The notes below the pieces were generated by a model. That model saw only the letters and a program-made list of their open reading frames with translations. It was not told the DNA's origin and made no database searches. Below are positions 46,171-57,921 of a stretch of 64,000 bases of DNA, one piece after another. Made by a program: the position numbers and the translations under genes. Position 1 is the first letter of the stretch. The number at the start of each line of letters is the position of its first letter. This stretch comes from Sipunculus nudus (Eukaryota > Annelida > Sipuncula > Golfingiida > Sipunculidae): the NCBI GenBank assembly GCA_026874595.1, contig CM049311.1:43029676-43093675 (forward strand), in the 5' to 3' direction.

Positions 46171-47089
46171 TGATTGTAGCTGGCACCACCAGTCTTGTAT
46201 ACAACGAAGCTATCAGAGATATATACATATGCCCATGTTCAGACTGATATATCAAACCCCTCTTGAGAAATAAGCAGGGACACACACTGTGCAAAAATTA
46301 TTGTAGGTGGCACCATCAGTCTTGTATATGACAAAGCTATTCGATAGGTATAAATATGCCTAATTTCAGGATGATATATCAAATTCCTCTATAGAAATAA
46401 GCAGGCAAAAAAGTCACACACTGTGCAAAAGTCATTGTAGGTGGTGACACCTGTCTTGTGAACAAGAAACCCATCAAAGACGCATAGACAGATCAAAATA
46501 TCAGGCCAATACATAAAAATTACCTTAAGTCTAATGCATGGGGCTGACCACGCTTAGGTGAGAAAGGCAGGTGCCTGAGTGAACTGTGACAAATTTGCTT
46601 GCTCAGGCTACTGCACTGAGTGAACTCATGACCTGCACCTGGCTGGACTGGGTGAACTTTTGACCAGTACCTGGCTGCACTGAGTGAACTCTTGACCTGT
46701 TGCCTTATCTGATACAGTTGGCAGTCTGCCAAAGCTATAAATAGATTGGCTCCACATGCAGCCCTGAGAGGCATGACACCCATGAGGTGATCACATGGTG
46801 CCCATGAGGTGTTCACATGTCACCCATGAGGGGATCACATGCCTTGTGCTTGGCTGCACTGAGTGAATTCTTGACCTATATCTGGCTGCACTGAATGAAC
46901 TCTTGATCTATTACCAAATCTGAAACAGTTGGCAGTTTCTTAACCTATTTAAATATACAGACACAATTTTAGCCTGTTGGCAAATCTGTTTACACATACT
47001 GAAAGACTTTGGCTAAAATGCATTTTTTCAAGCTGACATATTCATAAACTTTTTATCAAAATATCTAGAATAATAAAAGATGCAGTTTT
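46171..47089 (+). repeat. Tandem repeats colinear with 43534-44200
   Basis: About 125-bp units (46175, 46300, 46437), the 33-bp-class 'CTGCACTGAGTGAACTCTTGACC' repeats (46610-46700, 46850-46910) and a local 22-23-bp minisatellite of CCCATGAGGTGATCACATG (three copies, 46770-46835). Confidence 0.6.
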
Positions 47090-49051
47090 TCATAAATAAG
47101 CTGAATCCCACAACATTTGATATATGACAGATTATTGTATAAAATCTGGGGATGGTAGTTCCTGCTATTCTGAGAAATTATGGGTTAATGTACAGATGAC
47201 CAATGACCCCCGTACAAAAGAAGGTCAATGCAGGTGACCACCAATACCTGAATTTCATATATGGCTCATGTGACCAACACTGGCAGAAAATTTTGTGATG
47301 ATAGCTCCGGCTGTTTCTGAGACAGATGACTAGGTTCAACTTCCTGTAACTTGGCAAAAATTCACTGAACTTGAACCATTTGAACAAACTTGAGAGAGAT
47401 GATATAAAAGATTGTTTCTGTGAAATATTGAACAAATTGGCTTGAGCGTTTTGTCGGAGAAGATTTTTTAAGGTTTTTTAGCTTTTTCTCTATAAAATCT
47501 GAGAAAATGCAGAGTTTTTCAGATGGCTAATTTTTTACATTACATTTCATGATGCTAGCTCCAGTCGTTTTCGAATAGTATGGGTTAACTTACAGAAGAT
47601 GGACTATGGACGCCGCCACAACATCAAATTAGCTCACAGGCTCACTAAAAATTACTACAGATGCATATTGAATGCAAAATTATAATACAGATACATCTCA
47701 TTGATGGCAAAATCTTGAATTAAGTTGAGTATGGATACCAATTATTTATAATCTATGTATAGCTGTCTTTATATACTCACATAGAGCTGTATACCTGTGA
47801 TTGTTAACATTGCCTGGTATGAATTTTATCTAAAAACATAAATCTACTTTTTTTAAAAGCTTTTAAAAAACATTCTTGTCAATATTAACTATAGATAACC
47901 TGAAATCTGAAGGTCTAGAGGCATGATGTAAGGGATGCTGATAAACTGGTGCTAGGCTAGATGAATCTGCTTTACACAGCTACCATATATGGTAAAATGA
48001 CTTAATTCAATCCTTATAATTCAGCCATAATTCATTCTTTGGAACCATAAAAGATAATCATTATAAGAATTATTCAGGGGACTATTCTTGTAAAATATTA
48101 AACAAAATGGCCTCAGTGGCGTCAGTCTAAAAATGTTTTGCAGGTATATAACTCATATGGGAAAATAAAGCAAAATGGCTAAGTTCAAAATGGCTAAGTT
48201 CAGCTACCCATAACTCAGCCAAAAATCACTGAACCAAAACCATTTGAACAAACTTGAATTATCAACATCTAAGGATAATTAATGTGTGAGATTTAAAACT
48301 TTGGCCCTGTGGTTTTTGAGAAGAAGATTTTTGTAGCCACTTAGCTAAAATGGGCTGTTATGGTATATGACTAAATTCAGCTTCCCATAACTTAGCCAAA
48401 AGTCACTGAACTGAGACCATTTGGACAAACTTCAGAAAACACTACCCTAGGATCATTTCTGTGAGATATTAAACAATTTGGCCATATTGTTTCAGAGAAG
48501 AAGTTATTTGTAGCTGTCAGTATGATATGGGCACTGATGACCCCCGTACAAAAAAGGCTGATTCAGGTGGCGCCACCAATACCTCAATTTCAGATATGAC
48601 TCATGTGACCAACATTGGCATAAAATTTGGTGATGATAGCTCCAGCCGTTTCTAAGTTTGTAATTTTTAGTATGCTTTTTTGGACAGATGACTAAGTTCA
48701 ACTAGCTGTAACTCAGCCAAAAATCACTGAACTTAAACCATTCAAACAAAGTTGAGAGAGATTGTTCCAGGGATCATTTCTGTGAAATATAAGACAATTT
48801 GGCTGAACAGTTTTGGAGGAGAAGATTTTCAAAGCTTTTTTAGCTTTTTCCCTTTAAAATCTAAGAAAATGCAGTTAGCCAAAAAATAAGCAAAATCTGA
48901 TAGAGTTTTTCAGATGACTAATTTTTTTGCATAAAATTTTGTGATGCTAAATCTTGCCGTTTTAAAGTTAGTATGGGTTAACGTACAGACAACGGACGCC
49001 GGACACCGGACGACGCCACACCATCGCATAAGCTCACAGGTTCGCTAAAAA
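47090..49051 (+). mobile_element. Family B element (two blocks), colinear with 1698-3639
   Basis: Block 1 47090-47651 and block 2 47652-49051, each ending in a GCTCACAGG stretch and CTAAAAA. Perfect GGTGGCGCCACC at 48567-48578. A 12-bp phrase (CAAAATGGCTAAGTTCA) is locally duplicated near 48173-48202. Confidence 0.55.
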
Positions 49052-49437
49052 ATCAGAAATTCCAGGTGGTGCCACCAAAATTGTGCAGCACATACAGACC
49101 ATCAGTCCCCATGATCATAGTAAGTTTTGTGAAAATCCACACAACGGTTCCTGAGATATAAACTTCTGAGTGTTTTTCTATATCAGCTCTAAAATGTAGA
49201 AAAATGGGTCAAGGTCACCGATCTTCGAACTTGACCGAGATTTTATCGATATACATCTTCACTGATGAAATAAAAATTTCAACGTTGAATCCTTTTAGAG
49301 ATATCCCGCTCACAAGGTAAAAGTTGTGACGCGGAACGACGGACAGACAGACACTGGACAGACAGATGGACGGACGGACAGACAGACAGCTTGGGTGACA
49401 ACAATAGCCCATCAGCCTATGAGCTGAGGGCTAAAAA
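49052..49437 (+). mobile_element. Small hairpin-ended repeat related to family A
   Basis: Contains GGTGGTGCCACC (49065), a GACA/GACGG tract (49335-49389) and a terminal hairpin TAGCCCATCAGCC-TAT-GAGCTGAGGGCTA then AAAA. The design is that of family A but the arm sequence differs, so it is a separate subfamily. Confidence 0.5.
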
Positions 49438-49440
49438 CAG

Positions 49441-49985
49441 CTGCACATGTGTATTTGTCATGAAAATTTCTATTTTTCATGAATTTTTCTAAGTTTAGGA
49501 GCCATAAAACGGTCAAAAGTAGGTCAAGCGGGACAAAACGCGAACTCAATCTTTAACTGGCTATTATCTGCCCACACCAAAAATCAGGCCAATATCTGCA
49601 GGCACTGCGAAAAAAAGTCCGTACATGTGTATTTGTCATGAAAATTTCTATTTTTCATGAAATTTTCTAAGTTTACGAGCCGTAAAACGGTCAAAAGTAG
49701 GTCAACTGGGACGAAACGCGAACTCGATCTGTAACTGGTCATTATCTGCCCACACACCAAAAATCAGGCCAATATCTGCAGGCAATGCGAAAAAAAGTCC
49801 GTACATGTGTATTTGTCATGAAAATTTCTATTTTTCATGAAATTTTCTAAGTTTAGGAGCCGTAAAACAGTCAAAAGTAGGTCAACGGGGACGAAACACG
49901 AAATTGACCTGTAACTGGTCATTATCTGCCCACACACCAAAAATCAGGCCAATATCTGCAGGCATTGCGAAAAAAAGTCCGTACA
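49441..49985 (+). repeat. 180-bp satellite, three units
   Basis: Units start near 49441, 49620 and 49800 (periods 178-180 bp), each with ATGTGTATTTGTCATGAAAA, CGGTCAAAAGTAGGTCAA and ATCAGGCCAATATCTGCAGG. Similarity between units 2 and 3 is very high. Confidence 0.8.
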
Positions 49986-50215
49986 ACTGTTTGATTTCGG
50001 AATGACAGAAGGACGGACATGGGTAAAACTATATGCCCCGGCCAAAGACCCAGTTTTCGGCTTGGTAGGAGATCTTGGGGACATCTAACATTATGCTAAA
50101 TTTTGGATTCCTAGGTCTTACGGTTTCAAAATGTGCCTCATCTATGGACGGACAGACGGACGGACAATGGACCACGACTATAGCTCAGATGACTTATAGT
50201 CAGCTGAGCTAAAAA
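49986..50215 (+). mobile_element. Family A 3' end
   Basis: The last about 175 bp matches 1525-1697: AAAGACCCAGTTTTCGGCTT, a short ACGG tract (50147-50163), hairpin and GCTAAAAA to 50215. Confidence 0.6.
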
Positions 50216-51586
50216 TACAGGTGGTGCACCCACTATGCAGAACCTGATGAAACACCTCATGATCAAAATGTATGCCAAAAATCATGACCATCAGTGTTGT
50301 AGTTATTGAAATGTTGCAGTTTGTTTTTATATAATTTTCCATTATCCTGGGGGGTAATTGGGAGCCCCACAGCTCAAAGGATATAGGTAACAGAGACCTA
50401 ATTTCATGTTTCAATGGAGACTTTTCATGGGTCTCCCTGAGTGTAAAGAATGAAGATTCTAGGTCCAGTCATTACGATTGGTACCCTGTTGACAGATAAC
50501 TACATCCTTAAAGGTCTCAAAAAAAGAGAAAAAAAATTGTGAAAATTTGAAAAATACAGGTGGCGCCACCAGTCTGCCGGAACTAATGTAACACCTCTTG
50601 ATCAATATGTATGCCAAAAATCATGACCATCAGTGTTGTAGTTATTGAGATGTTGCAGTTTGTTTTGATATATTTTCCATTATTCTGGGGGGTAATTGGG
50701 AGCCCCACAGCTCAAAGGATATGGATAACAGAGACCTAATTTCAGGTTTCCATGGAGACTTTTCATAGGTCTCTCACTGTGTCAAGAATGAAGATTCTAG
50801 GTCCAGTCTTTACGATTTGTGCCCTGTTAACAGATGTTCAAATTTTTTAAAGGTCTCAAAAATAGAGAAAACAATTCGTAAAAAATTGAAAAATACAGGT
50901 GGTGCCACCAGTCTGCAGAAACTGATGAAACATCTCATGATCAATATGTATGCCAAAAATCATGACCATCAGTGATGTAGTTAATCAGATATTGAAGTTT
51001 TTGTATGAAATTTTTTACTATTCTGGGGGGCCCCATAGCTCGAAGGATATGGGTAACAGAGACCTAATTTCTGGTTTTCATGGAGACTTTTCATAGGTCT
51101 CTCACTATTTCAAGAATGAAGATTCTAGGTCCAGTCTTTACGATTTGTGCCCTGTTAACAGATGTTCACATTTTAAAAGGTCTCAAAAATAAAGAAAAAA
51201 ATTCGTAAAAAATCGAAAAATACTGGTGGCGCCACCAGTCTGCAGGAACTGATGGAACATCTCATGATCAATATGTATGCCAAAAAATCATGACCATCCA
51301 TGATGTAGTTAATGAGATATTGAAGTTTTTGTATGAAATTTTTGACGATTCTGGGGGGTACTTTGGGGCCCCATAGCTCGAAGGATGTGGGTAACAGAGA
51401 CCTAAAATCTGGTTTCCAAGGAGATTTTTCATCGACCTCTCAGAATCTTAAGTTACAAGATTCTAGGTCCAGCGGTTATGATTTGTGCCTTGTTAACGGA
51501 CAGACAGACGGATGGACAGCTGGCCGGACGCCGGACAAAGAGTGATCGCTATAGCTCAGATGACTTTCAGTCAACTGAGCTAAAAA
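50216..51586 (+). mobile_element. 337-bp array with family A 3' end
   Basis: Units near 50218, 50557, 50896 and 51223 (326-340 bp); perfect palindromes at 50559 and 51225. It ends with an ACAG/ACGG-type tract (51497-51536), hairpin (one arm base changed, CAACTGAGC) and TAAAAA at 51586. There is no 5' CAAGGG end; it begins directly after the preceding A-run. Confidence 0.6.
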
Positions 51587-51597
51587 CTGAATACAAT

Positions 51598-53283
51598 CAA
51601 AAGAACCTTGCAAGCTTGATCAATGAGAAAACTGACAACTATGGGGAAAATTACTATTCTGAAATGTAGTGCTTTGTCACAATATATCTATTTTCAACAC
51701 TGCCTGGTCCCTCATTAGATTATTTTTAGGAACTAAATAGTATTATTTATAAATTCATATGGTCTAATAAACCTGATAAAGTGAAATGCAGTACCTTAAT
51801 TGCACCATACAATAAAGGTGGTCTTAATATGATGCATATCCAAACACAGAATGAAGCTATTAAAATCAGTTGGGTGCATAAACTTCTGCAGAGGCATGAT
51901 GAAAATATATAGAAAAATCACATTCTTGATCTGTTTCCACTTAGGCAGTTCATCTTTAGATGTAATTTATCAGCAGAGGACTGCAAGTCAGTTTTAAATA
52001 TTGGGAACTCTTTCTGGAGAGATTCAATACATGCATGGTGTAACTTTAATTTTGCTACACCTTGTTCCATGGAAGATATTATGAATCAGACTTTATGGTA
52101 TAACTCATATATTAAAATTGCTAATGATGTGATTTGCTATAATAAATGGTATACAGCAAATTTAAGGTACATATTAGATATTGTACACATAGGTAAAGGA
52201 AAATGTAGATTTTTAAGATATGAAGAATTAAGTGCAAAATTAAATATGCATATTAACTTTTAACATATCAAGGAATTTTAGAGGCAATACCTAATTCATG
52301 GAAGAAAATTGTTAAGTCAAGTGGATTCCCCAACAACAAAGTTAAACATCAAGTTGATGACATAACACATATGAGGAAAATTACAAAACTAGTGTATAAC
52401 AAACTAATAGAGAAAATCTTTGAAATTCCAGAAAATACACTTTACATGTGGAAGAGAGATTATAATCTTAATAATTGTGATGAGGTACTTGCCTCATTTT
52501 CTAAAATTCCAAAACTGACAAATGCAGTTCATCTTCAAATGTTCCAATATAAAATATTAAGTAGAACATTGTATTTAAATAATATTGTTCAAAATCAAAT
52601 TAGATTAAAATCCATACTGTACATTCTGCAAAGAATTGGATGAAACATATGAACACCTGTTCTGGTCATGCACATTTGCCCAATTACTGTGGAGAGAATT
52701 CTCTTCATGGATGTTTTTGATAAAGGTTTTACCTTATCCCCAAATGTTTGAAGGTCAATCCATAATTATTGGGGAATATACAGGATTAATTGGTAGTCTG
52801 ATTTTATATGTTAAAAGATATAATTACATTAGCAGGTGTAAGAAGGTAAAACCATACTTGAAAGGGGCAGTAGTATATATTAGACAAATTATGGACATAG
52901 AGAAATACATTCCTAATAAGAACGGTAAGCTAAACAAACATATGGAAAAATGGGGAAAACTCTTGTCTGCTGAAAGTCTTACTTGAATTAAACAAGTTCA
53001 AGTACAAAATAAAATATAGTAAGCAATAAAGACAGGTTTGAATATTTCAAAAGGAATAGGTTAATACGCATGCCTGGCATTTGAATATATGAATTAAATA
53101 TGGTATTTATTGGGCCATTATCTACTCATCAATGCTATATATTTGTTAACACCTTAATATGAAATATAATAGATCAGAAAAAGCAAAAAGTGTGTCACCA
53201 AGCTATATTATGTGCATTGTATACATACTGATCTTGCGAATCATATTTGTGAATTAATGTATTGTTATGAATAAAAAAAAAAA
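51598..53283 (+). pseudogene. 5'-truncated LINE, C-terminal part of reverse transcriptase ORF
   Basis: Conceptual translation shows late reverse-transcriptase/thumb motifs of L1/Tx1-like LINEs: KFIWSNKPDK and YNKGGLNM (51760-51835), KISWVHKLL, then IPNSWKK (52300). A C-terminal zinc-knuckle follows (YCTFC...YEHLFWSC, 52612-52670). In-frame stops at 51727 and 51910 and frameshifts near 52255 and 52610 break it. It ends in ATGAATA(A)n at 53271-53283. Flanks GAATACAAT (51589-51597) and GAATACATT (53284-53292) look like a 9-bp target duplication with one mismatch; an unfilled relative reads ACTGAATACAATAAGAGCC (61772-61790). Confidence 0.75.
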
Positions 53284-54104
53284 GAATACATTAGGGCATC
53301 TGAAAAACTTCAATAATAGAATAATTTTTAAGCTTTTACTTTCAAATTTCAGAATTCAACAGATTAAATCCACGTGTATCCCGGCTATGAAAAATAAATT
53401 AAATGTTCTTTCAAGAAAAAAAAAATGCCATGGTCACATATGGGCAAAATGTAATGTACCAATTTTATATTTTTGCTAATATTTTTAAAAATTTAAAAGA
53501 TTTTGATCTAATTTTGGGTATACAATTAAATTTTGATTAATTAGAGTTATATTACTGAAAAAAGTCCCTAACTTTAACATTTTTTTGTGTTAAGTGACCA
53601 AATATTTTTCCTGATTTTTTACAAAGTGCAATATGTTTGGGCCCATAAATTTTTAAAATTATATAATACAGACCTAGTTTGTGGCATTTGTTACCAATAT
53701 AGAGAGACAGTTTGATAATGTGAGCAGTCACCTGTAATCTAATTATTGATCCCTTCATACCAGCTTTGAAGTTTATTGAGATTTTAACGGGGTCTGCTTC
53801 TAATAACATAGAGCACAAGTCCGTAATCAACAAAGTGACTTGGTGTGTACTCATGGTACATCATTAATTTGCGGTTTGTGTTTTTGCAATATGACAAACA
53901 GGCTCTTCAAAGGCCTGTTTAATAAAGTTATAAATGGACCAGCTTTCTTTGATAATTATAAACAATATTCCCTTTGTTATTTGTTAAACAGAGCAAGATT
54001 GATTCATTGTTTTAAGTAAATATTGTTGTTAACTTGTAAATATTGTTGTGAATATCTTGATTATTTTGATATACATATATCCAGTATGTATTTGTATGAT
54101 AAAC
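53284..54104 (+). repeat. Family A core fragment, then lower-copy AT-rich DNA
   Basis: 53284-53690 is A core (GGGCAAAATGTAATGTACC). 53691-54104 shows nothing recognisable apart from a small inverted repeat AACAGGC/GGCCTGTTT near 53898. Confidence 0.4.
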
Positions 54105-55571
54105 TAGAATACGGGTAGTCGACAAGCGACTACATGTATCCGCCAAAATCAGAGTAGGACGGGTGAAGTGAGGCATGGATTGAGTGGCAAGGGGGAAAAC
54201 ATGTGTTACATATAAGAATGGATGTCTGTCACATAAACATGATTTTAGGTTGCGCCACCTGTTATTTAAAGGAGAAACTATCCAAGATGTATACACATGC
54301 AAAATTTCAGGTGGAAAAGTCAAACCACTGCAGAGATATGAGTGATTTTATCCCACAGCAGACAAACAGATGGACGCTGTGCGAAAATGGCTGCAGGTGG
54401 CACCACCATTTTTGTGTATGTTATAAAGCTATCCAAGGGCTACATTTGTGTCCTTTTTTTTCCTGATTGGTCAAACGAGTCCGGAGATATAAGCATTAAT
54501 GTCTGCAGCGTGAACATGAATGAAGCTGGCGCCACCTGTCATAAAATCAAGAAAGCTATCCAGGATGTATACACATGCCGAATTACAGGTAATTTGGTCA
54601 AACCACTTTAGAAATATGAGTAATTTTAACCCACAGCAGACAAACAGATGAACGCTGTGCAAAAATGGCTGCAGGTGGCGCCACAATTTTTGTGTACGTT
54701 ATAAAGCTATCCAAGGGCTACATTTAGGTAAATTTTTTTTCCTGATTGGTGAAACGGTTCCTGAGATATGAGCTTGAATGTCTGCAGTGTGAACGTGAAT
54801 GTAGGTGGCGCCACCTGTCATAAAATCAAGAAAGCTATGCGGGATGTATACGCATGCTGAATTTCAGGTAATTTGGTCAAACCACTGCAGAGATATGAGT
54901 GATTTTAACCCGAGGCAGACAAACAGATGGACACTGTGCAAAAATGGCTGCAGGTGGCGCCACAATTTTTGTGTACGTTATAAAGCTATCCAAGGGCTAC
55001 ATTTAGGTAAATTTTTTTTCCTGATTGGTGAAACGGTTCCTGAGATATGAGCTTGAATGTCTGCAGTGTGAACGTGAATGTAGGTGGCGCCACCTGTCAT
55101 AAAATCAATAAAGCTATCTAGGATGTATAAGCATGCAGAATTTCAGGTGAATCAGTCAAATCACTGCAGAGATACAAGTGATTTTAACCCAAGGCAGATG
55201 AACAGATGGACACTGTGCAAACATGGTTGCAGGTGGAGCAACCATTTTTTTGTGTATGTTATAAAGCTATCCAAGGGCTACATTTGTATGAAATTTTTTT
55301 TCCTGATCGGTCAAACGGTTTCCGAGATATGTGGGTTTATGTGTGGATACAAACACAAACGGACGCTGGGCAGAGAGGAAAGGTCAGAGGTCTAGGCCAA
55401 TTGCTTAGGCACCAGTTCACATGTGACCCGATAATTGGTGCAAGTTTCGTAAAAATCCGTTCAGCAGTCTCAGAGGAGTTCTCTAGAAAAAAACGCCCCC
55501 CGCCGCCACGCGCGGCGGTGGAACCCGGTCAAAAACATAGTATCTGCAAAACTTCATTTTGGCGAATACAA
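54105..55571 (+). mobile_element. Family C element, subtype C1, complete
   Basis: 1467 bp. CTAGAATACGG start after A, perfect 5' hairpin GTAGTCG-ACAAG-CGACTAC (54116-54134), GTATCCGCCAAAAT, and the 3' hairpin with final GAATACAA followed by T. Palindrome-type sites near 54247, 54395, 54526, 54673, 54804, 54951, 55083 and 55230 alternate 131/147 bp, so the repeat unit is about 279 bp. ORFs of 80-120 codons across it are periodic with the repeats and carry no known domain. Confidence 0.7.
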
Positions 55572-55791
55572 TAAATAAATGTTCATGTAGACATATTGAT
55601 GCCTTGATAATCTTTGTTTGCTTCATGCTGAGACTTTAAGACCACCTGAGACTGAAGACCACCTGTGACTTAAGACCACGTTTGGTGTGGCACATCACAT
55701 GGTCTTAACTCTCAGGTTTTACTGTATGTATATTAAATATGTTCAAAAACAGAGCAATGGTTATGACATCAGGCCGTCTTGAAGTGTATAA
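55572..55791. other. AT-rich spacer, no gene
   Basis: Contains local 'AAGACCACCTGAGACTG' type short repeats (55640-55690); nothing else recognised. Confidence 0.35.
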
Positions 55792-57921
55792 CAAGGGACC
55801 CATGGGTCACGGCGCTCAGCTGATCGTGATTGGACTATAAATGTTTCTCCACTGTGATACTATATCGAGTCAATATAGCTTATGAATATCATGGACATGT
55901 TGGGCTATTATAAAGGAATGTAATGTAATATGTGAGTAAATGATAAATGAAATTACCTGACTGATGGATTGATAGAGTCAAATACAGTGGTTTATTTTTT
56001 ATTTATTTAGGAGGGGTTGAAAATTGTGATATATTTGAGCAAATATGAATGCAATGACAGCAGTAATAAGCAGTAGTAGAATGATGATAAGGCTATTTGT
56101 TGAAGGATCTAAAGTGTATGGTAGTCTGCAAGCTTTCAATTTGACAGATATGATGTTATGATTAACTATGCTGATGAAGTGGTTTATGAATTTGTGACTG
56201 TATGACACAATATCTCTTTAGTCTTGACAAGGTACATTATTGTGATGCCCACTATATCTACATATTACACAATATTGACATAACTTTTGGCATGTACATA
56301 AGTACCTATGGACGAATAGTTATACAAAATATTAAAGTATGAATATATCTGATTCATCTTGTTCTTGCTTACTGAGGCTGACTTTGGGATGTGGTTCGGA
56401 GAAGGGAAAAGTGAGGGAAGCATGAAGGTGGATGTAGAAATATTCTATTGTAATGCTTTTTATTTATATAAGAATATGAAAAGCTAAGAGGAAAGGGGCC
56501 CTCCTACTTGGTTATAGTAAAGTTCTAAATATATGATTGCAAACTAATACTCTGACAAGACTGTCATGAAGAAAAACAGTAAAAGTTTTGAGATACTGTG
56601 ATGCATATGAAAATTTACAGATGGACAGGCAAGTGGACAGAATGGACTAATACCTTTATTTCACTTTCAAGGGAATAATGCATTTAAGTTTATATATAAT
56701 CCTATTTTTTTTAAGCATATCCACTTTTTCCATTAAGAAGTTTTTATCTGAATCATTTTTTTATTTACAGGTTTTATAGATTTTTAATAAAAAAAACCTG
56801 AAAATATTTGTTAAAATATTAGAATTGTTGCAAAAGTTGCAATCATTATATATACAGAGTAAAAAACTGAAACTATAAGTTAAAATATTAGAATTGTTGC
56901 AAAAGTTGCAATCATCATATATCCAGAGTGTATCTCATATTGGGTCATATTATGCATACACATATATTTTATTATTTTTAAATCATAAATGTTTAAACTG
57001 AATTTAAAAGAAAATAATGCCACAATATGGCATCTACAAGAATATTCCTTGAATCACTATTAAAAAGTTTTGCACATTGGAGTTTTCAGTACATGCTTAA
57101 TTTTATTCACTGAAATAAAATAAAAGATTAAGTAAATTTGATAAAATAAAACATCTTTTCAAATAAAGTATACACACTGTTGGTTGAATGCGGGACAAAC
57201 AATATCATTGTGCTAATTACTATCCCAGTTTTAATTTATTACTGGAATTAATAGTCAATTTCACACCTGGTGAAGTTTTTACTCTTCTGAAGTAAGGAAT
57301 TACTTATCTCATGAACATCCACACTTTCATAGCAATACATCACTTTGTGGACACAATTAAATGTACACTATCCCTGGTGGTACAATACAAAATCTAAAAT
57401 GTAGCATAGCCTAGAATAAGAATGAATCAAATACAGAAAATAATAACATTCAGCTAGTTTATGCACCATCTGGGGGGGGGGGGGGTTGTGTGCAGGGCAG
57501 AGGGGAAGCCTGCTGGTAGTGGCCAAGCTGACCCAAGGCAAGCTGCCTGGGGTGGGTTACATAATGCAAGTGAAGGCTGTACTACTAGGTGGGCTAGATG
57601 TAAACAACACTTGACATAGTGTATGAAAACATGAATAAAAGCTATTCTTTCCAATCAATTTCTTTGAAATTTCAGATTTTAAAAGATTAAATCCTTATGT
57701 ATTTATGCTGTGAAAATTAAATCAACAGTGCCAAAGTTGGACAAAATTTAAGGTATTGATTTTTTATTTATGCTAATAACTTGAAAAATTTGCAAAATTC
57801 AGATCTAATTTTGGGTAAACAATTGAATCTTGATTAAATAAAGTTATATTCCTGGAAAAATAGTCTCTAGGTTCAGCAATTCTCATGTTAGGTGAGTAAA
57901 TATATTTCCTGATTTTTAAAA
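55792..57921 (+). mobile_element. Family A element, first of a head-to-tail pair
   Basis: CAAGGGACCCATGGGTCACGG start. The 2.13-kb body ends abruptly at GATTTTTAAAA where the second copy starts. It is closely similar to 57922-59960. It contains a local duplicate of 'TTAGAATTGTTGCAAAAGTT' (56820 and 56889) that the second copy lacks. No 3' hairpin of its own. Confidence 0.6.

Noticed and set aside
54203-55574. ORFs of 81-122 codons through the C1 element
   Set aside because: Periodic with the 279-bp units and lacking any known domain; the element is better explained as non-coding.
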